From the NCBI GenBank assembly GCA_013697365.1, contig JACCXA010000066.1, positions 1-29,624 of the forward strand: a stretch of 29,624 nt of DNA, given 5' to 3'. A program made the position numbers and the translations under genes. Numbering within the stretch: the stretch's first letter is position 1; every line of letters begins with the position of its first letter. Shown here in pieces: positions 29,416 through 29,624 of the stretch. Below the pieces are notes generated by a model, which worked only from the letters and a program-made list of their open reading frames with translations, did no database searches and was not told where the DNA came from. Source of the stretch: Chthoniobacterales bacterium (GTDB taxonomy: Bacteria; Verrucomicrobiota; Verrucomicrobiia; Chthoniobacterales; UBA10450).

Positions 29416-29624
29416 CTATTTCCCTCGCGCCGCATCGAACGTTTTCCACGCCGCCCACGCGCGTTCCCAGTTTTCTTTCGCCGCCCAAGCTTCGGCTTCG
29501 AGAAAATGGAAGTAGGCAGGCGCACCGGGTTGCTCGGCGCATCGCCGCAGCGTGATCAGGGCGTCGTCCATCTTCCTCGCTTCCATTTGCCGACGCGAAA
29601 GCTCGAAGCCGGTGGCGTAATCAC
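29416..29624 (-). CDS. C-terminal fragment of a TPR-like protein
   Basis: Partial gene; the start lies beyond the window. In frame from base 29622 to the TAG at 29416-29418, 68 residues can be read. It includes a helical pair LITLRRCAEQPGAPAYFHFL then AEAWAAKENWERAWAAWKTF, the helix-turn-helix pattern of tetratricopeptide-type repeats, ending DAARGK. No function can be given. It faces ppdK convergently; 29328-29415 holds no recognised terminator. Confidence 0.68.
   Translation of the reverse strand, partial: DYATGFELSRRQMEARKMDDALITLRRCAEQPGAPAYFHFLEAEAWAAKENWERAWAAWKTFDAARGK

Overview
The window looks like chromosomal DNA from a high-GC Verrucomicrobiota bacterium, most likely a soil lineage near Chthoniobacterales (Spartobacteria). 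This is inferred from family content: a Planctomycetes/Verrucomicrobia-style DUF1800 + DUF1501 secreted pair carrying Verrucomicrobia-type N-terminal repeats, a PUR-domain protein, HemQ, a split CoaC/CoaB, and a 7-bp AACATCS repeat inside a gene. There is no phage, IS element, CRISPR array or rRNA. It reads mostly as housekeeping DNA with some lineage-specific genes.

Layout. (1) 1-751: the end of coaC overlapping coaB (coenzyme A). (2) 768-1010: a small regulatory block, a 28-residue Lys/Ala-rich peptide gene and a strong intrinsic terminator. (3) 1139-4518: a tight four-gene run: inositol-monophosphatase-family enzyme, ispF, cysS and a GlmU-like hexapeptide acyltransferase. (4) 4532-6144, minus strand: hemQ, tRNA-Ser(GGA) and a secreted TPR protein. 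(5) 6224-7030, minus: a rhomboid-fold membrane protein without the catalytic residues. (6) 7119-8593: gcvT-gcvH. (7) 8630-9019, minus: a degenerate receiver domain. (8) 9111-13276, minus: exported DUF1800 and DUF1501 proteins. (9) 13564-15790: xseB overlapping dxs. (10) 15792-16357, minus: a RHH antitoxin-MazF toxin pair. (11) 16394-17398: an orphan ABC ATPase. (12) 17406-20532, minus: small protein, NAD-dependent epimerase, scpA and rodA. (13) 20767-21219: SprT-like metalloprotein. (14) 21240-23000, minus: folP, cdaA and a miniature CdaR/YbbR-like membrane peptide. (15) 23135-26391: rnr, a PUR-domain protein and a secreted intradiol-dioxygenase-like protein. (16) 26508-29327: ppdK. (17) 29416-29624, minus: the C-terminus of a TPR-like protein.

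How the genes work together: isoprenoid precursor synthesis is represented twice (dxs, ispF). Cell-wall and growth control is seen in rodA, cdaA with its mini-CdaR, and the GlmU-like enzyme. Cofactor supply comes from coaBC, folP, hemQ and the glycine cleavage proteins T and H (one-carbon units); gcvP is not here. No stretch over 300 bases lacks a gene. I do not see a clear new defence or mobile system. The most unusual items are the heptamer repeat read through cysS, the cdaA/mini-CdaR overlap, the pseudo-receiver, the pseudo-rhomboid and the tiny basic peptide gene with its TTCACA cluster.
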